This document shows, piece after piece, positions 5,795 to 6,114 of a stretch of DNA of 6,114 nucleotides; within the stretch, counting starts at the first letter, position 1, and every line of letters begins with the position of its first letter. The position numbers and the translations under genes were made by a program. The notes beneath the pieces were generated by a model. It was not told the origin of the DNA and searched no databases. It was given only the letters and a program-made list of their open reading frames with translations. Source of the stretch: Candidatus Poseidoniaceae archaeon (GTDB lineage Archaea > Thermoplasmatota > Poseidoniia > Poseidoniales > Poseidoniaceae); contig JAKURJ010000031.1 of the NCBI GenBank assembly GCA_022452125.1, positions 8,181-14,294 of the forward strand. Direction: 5' to 3'.

Positions 5795-6114
5795 TCATCT
5801 GCGGGAGTGATTGTTTCGCGATTTGCGCTTATTGTCACCGCCGCGCCCACGACTTCTGCCTGGCCCTTTTGGAGGCCTCTTGCTTCTGTCGAACTTGGGT
5901 TTGCCTGAACCTCTGCGCCCACCAGAATTACCACCACGGTTTCCTCCTCTGGAGTCTCGACTTCCACCTCTAGTGTCATCCCTACCGTTTCTTTTGCCGT
6001 AGTGCTTACGCTCACGGTTACGATTGCCACCATCATTTGGTCGGCCTCTGCGGTCCTTTCTTTGACGAGAGTTACGACCACCTCTTCTTGGAGGCAGAAT
6101 ATGAGAAATGTCTT
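5795..6114 (-). CDS. C-terminal RGG-rich tail of a protein that begins beyond the right edge (partial)
   Basis: Reading the minus strand in the frame that starts at 6112 gives 105 codons ending in TGA at 5795-5797. The product begins DISHILPPRRGGRNSRQRK and is dominated by arginine (28 of 105) and glycine (22 of 105), with RGG and RGGxRGG motifs, many Asn/Ser/Asp and only two aromatic residues. This is a disordered, strongly basic tail of the RNA-binding RGG type. Such tails often close DEAD-box RNA helicases and other RNA-associated proteins in archaea and bacteria, but the domain that would name this protein is outside the window, so no identity is given. The patterned composition marks this frame as the real one; the competing open frame on the same strand gives a Val/Glu-rich product that is simply the shifted reading of Arg-Gly codons. 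The stop lies 50 bases before the protease ATG. Confidence 0.75.
   Translation of the reverse strand, partial: DISHILPPRRGGRNSRQRKDRRGRPNDGGNRNRERKHYGKRNGRDDTRGGSRDSRGGNRGGNSGGRRGSGKPKFDRSKRPPKGPGRSRGRGGDNKRKSRNNHSRR

Noticed and set aside
5710..6081. 123-codon open frame on the minus strand overlapping the protease start
   Set aside because: It is the shifted reading of Arg/Gly codons of the RGG tail. Its Val/Glu/Thr-rich product has no domain character, and it would overlap the start of the protease gene.

Overview
The window looks like chromosomal DNA of an uncultured archaeon. It most resembles the marine Thermoplasmatota (Marine Group II / Poseidoniales type), but no marker gene proves this. 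The case rests on a large secreted protein with an N-terminal signal peptide, acidic calcium-binding repeats, one C-terminal membrane anchor and a short proline-rich tail. It also rests on AT-rich TATA-like boxes placed about 25 bases before likely leaderless starts, and on a general lack of Shine-Dalgarno sites. The lineage is inference from style.

Layout. Positions 33-899 (+) encode an unrecognised membrane protein with about eight membrane segments; its frame is open to the left edge, so it may start outside the window. It converges, with a 29-base gap, on an Old Yellow Enzyme family flavin oxidoreductase at 929-2017 (-). That gene has a TATA-like box and, between box and start, a perfect 7-base inverted repeat that looks like an operator. 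Positions 2018-2246 are non-coding apart from these signals. Positions 2247-5744 (-) hold one very large gene in a single reading frame: signal peptide, pro-region, kexin/furin-like S8 protease, P domain, nine thrombospondin-type-3-like repeats interleaved with three MopE-type repeats, an Ig-like region, a membrane helix and a cytoplasmic tail. Positions 5795 to the right edge (-) hold the end of another gene, an arginine/glycine-rich (RGG) tail.

The most notable observation is that the protease gene is cut by one in-frame TAG at 4215-4217, inside the first strand of the P domain. The 19 codons after it continue the P domain in the same frame and lead without another stop through 636 further codons. 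Intact, the product would be a surface-anchored protease of about 1165 residues. As written, it is a secreted 509-residue fragment with a broken P domain, plus a second half with no signal peptide. A sequencing error, a recent nonsense mutation or programmed read-through could explain this; the window alone cannot decide.

The genes do not form an obvious pathway. The RGG-tail gene and the protease gene are co-oriented with a 50-base gap, but a TATA-like box in the gap suggests the protease has its own promoter.
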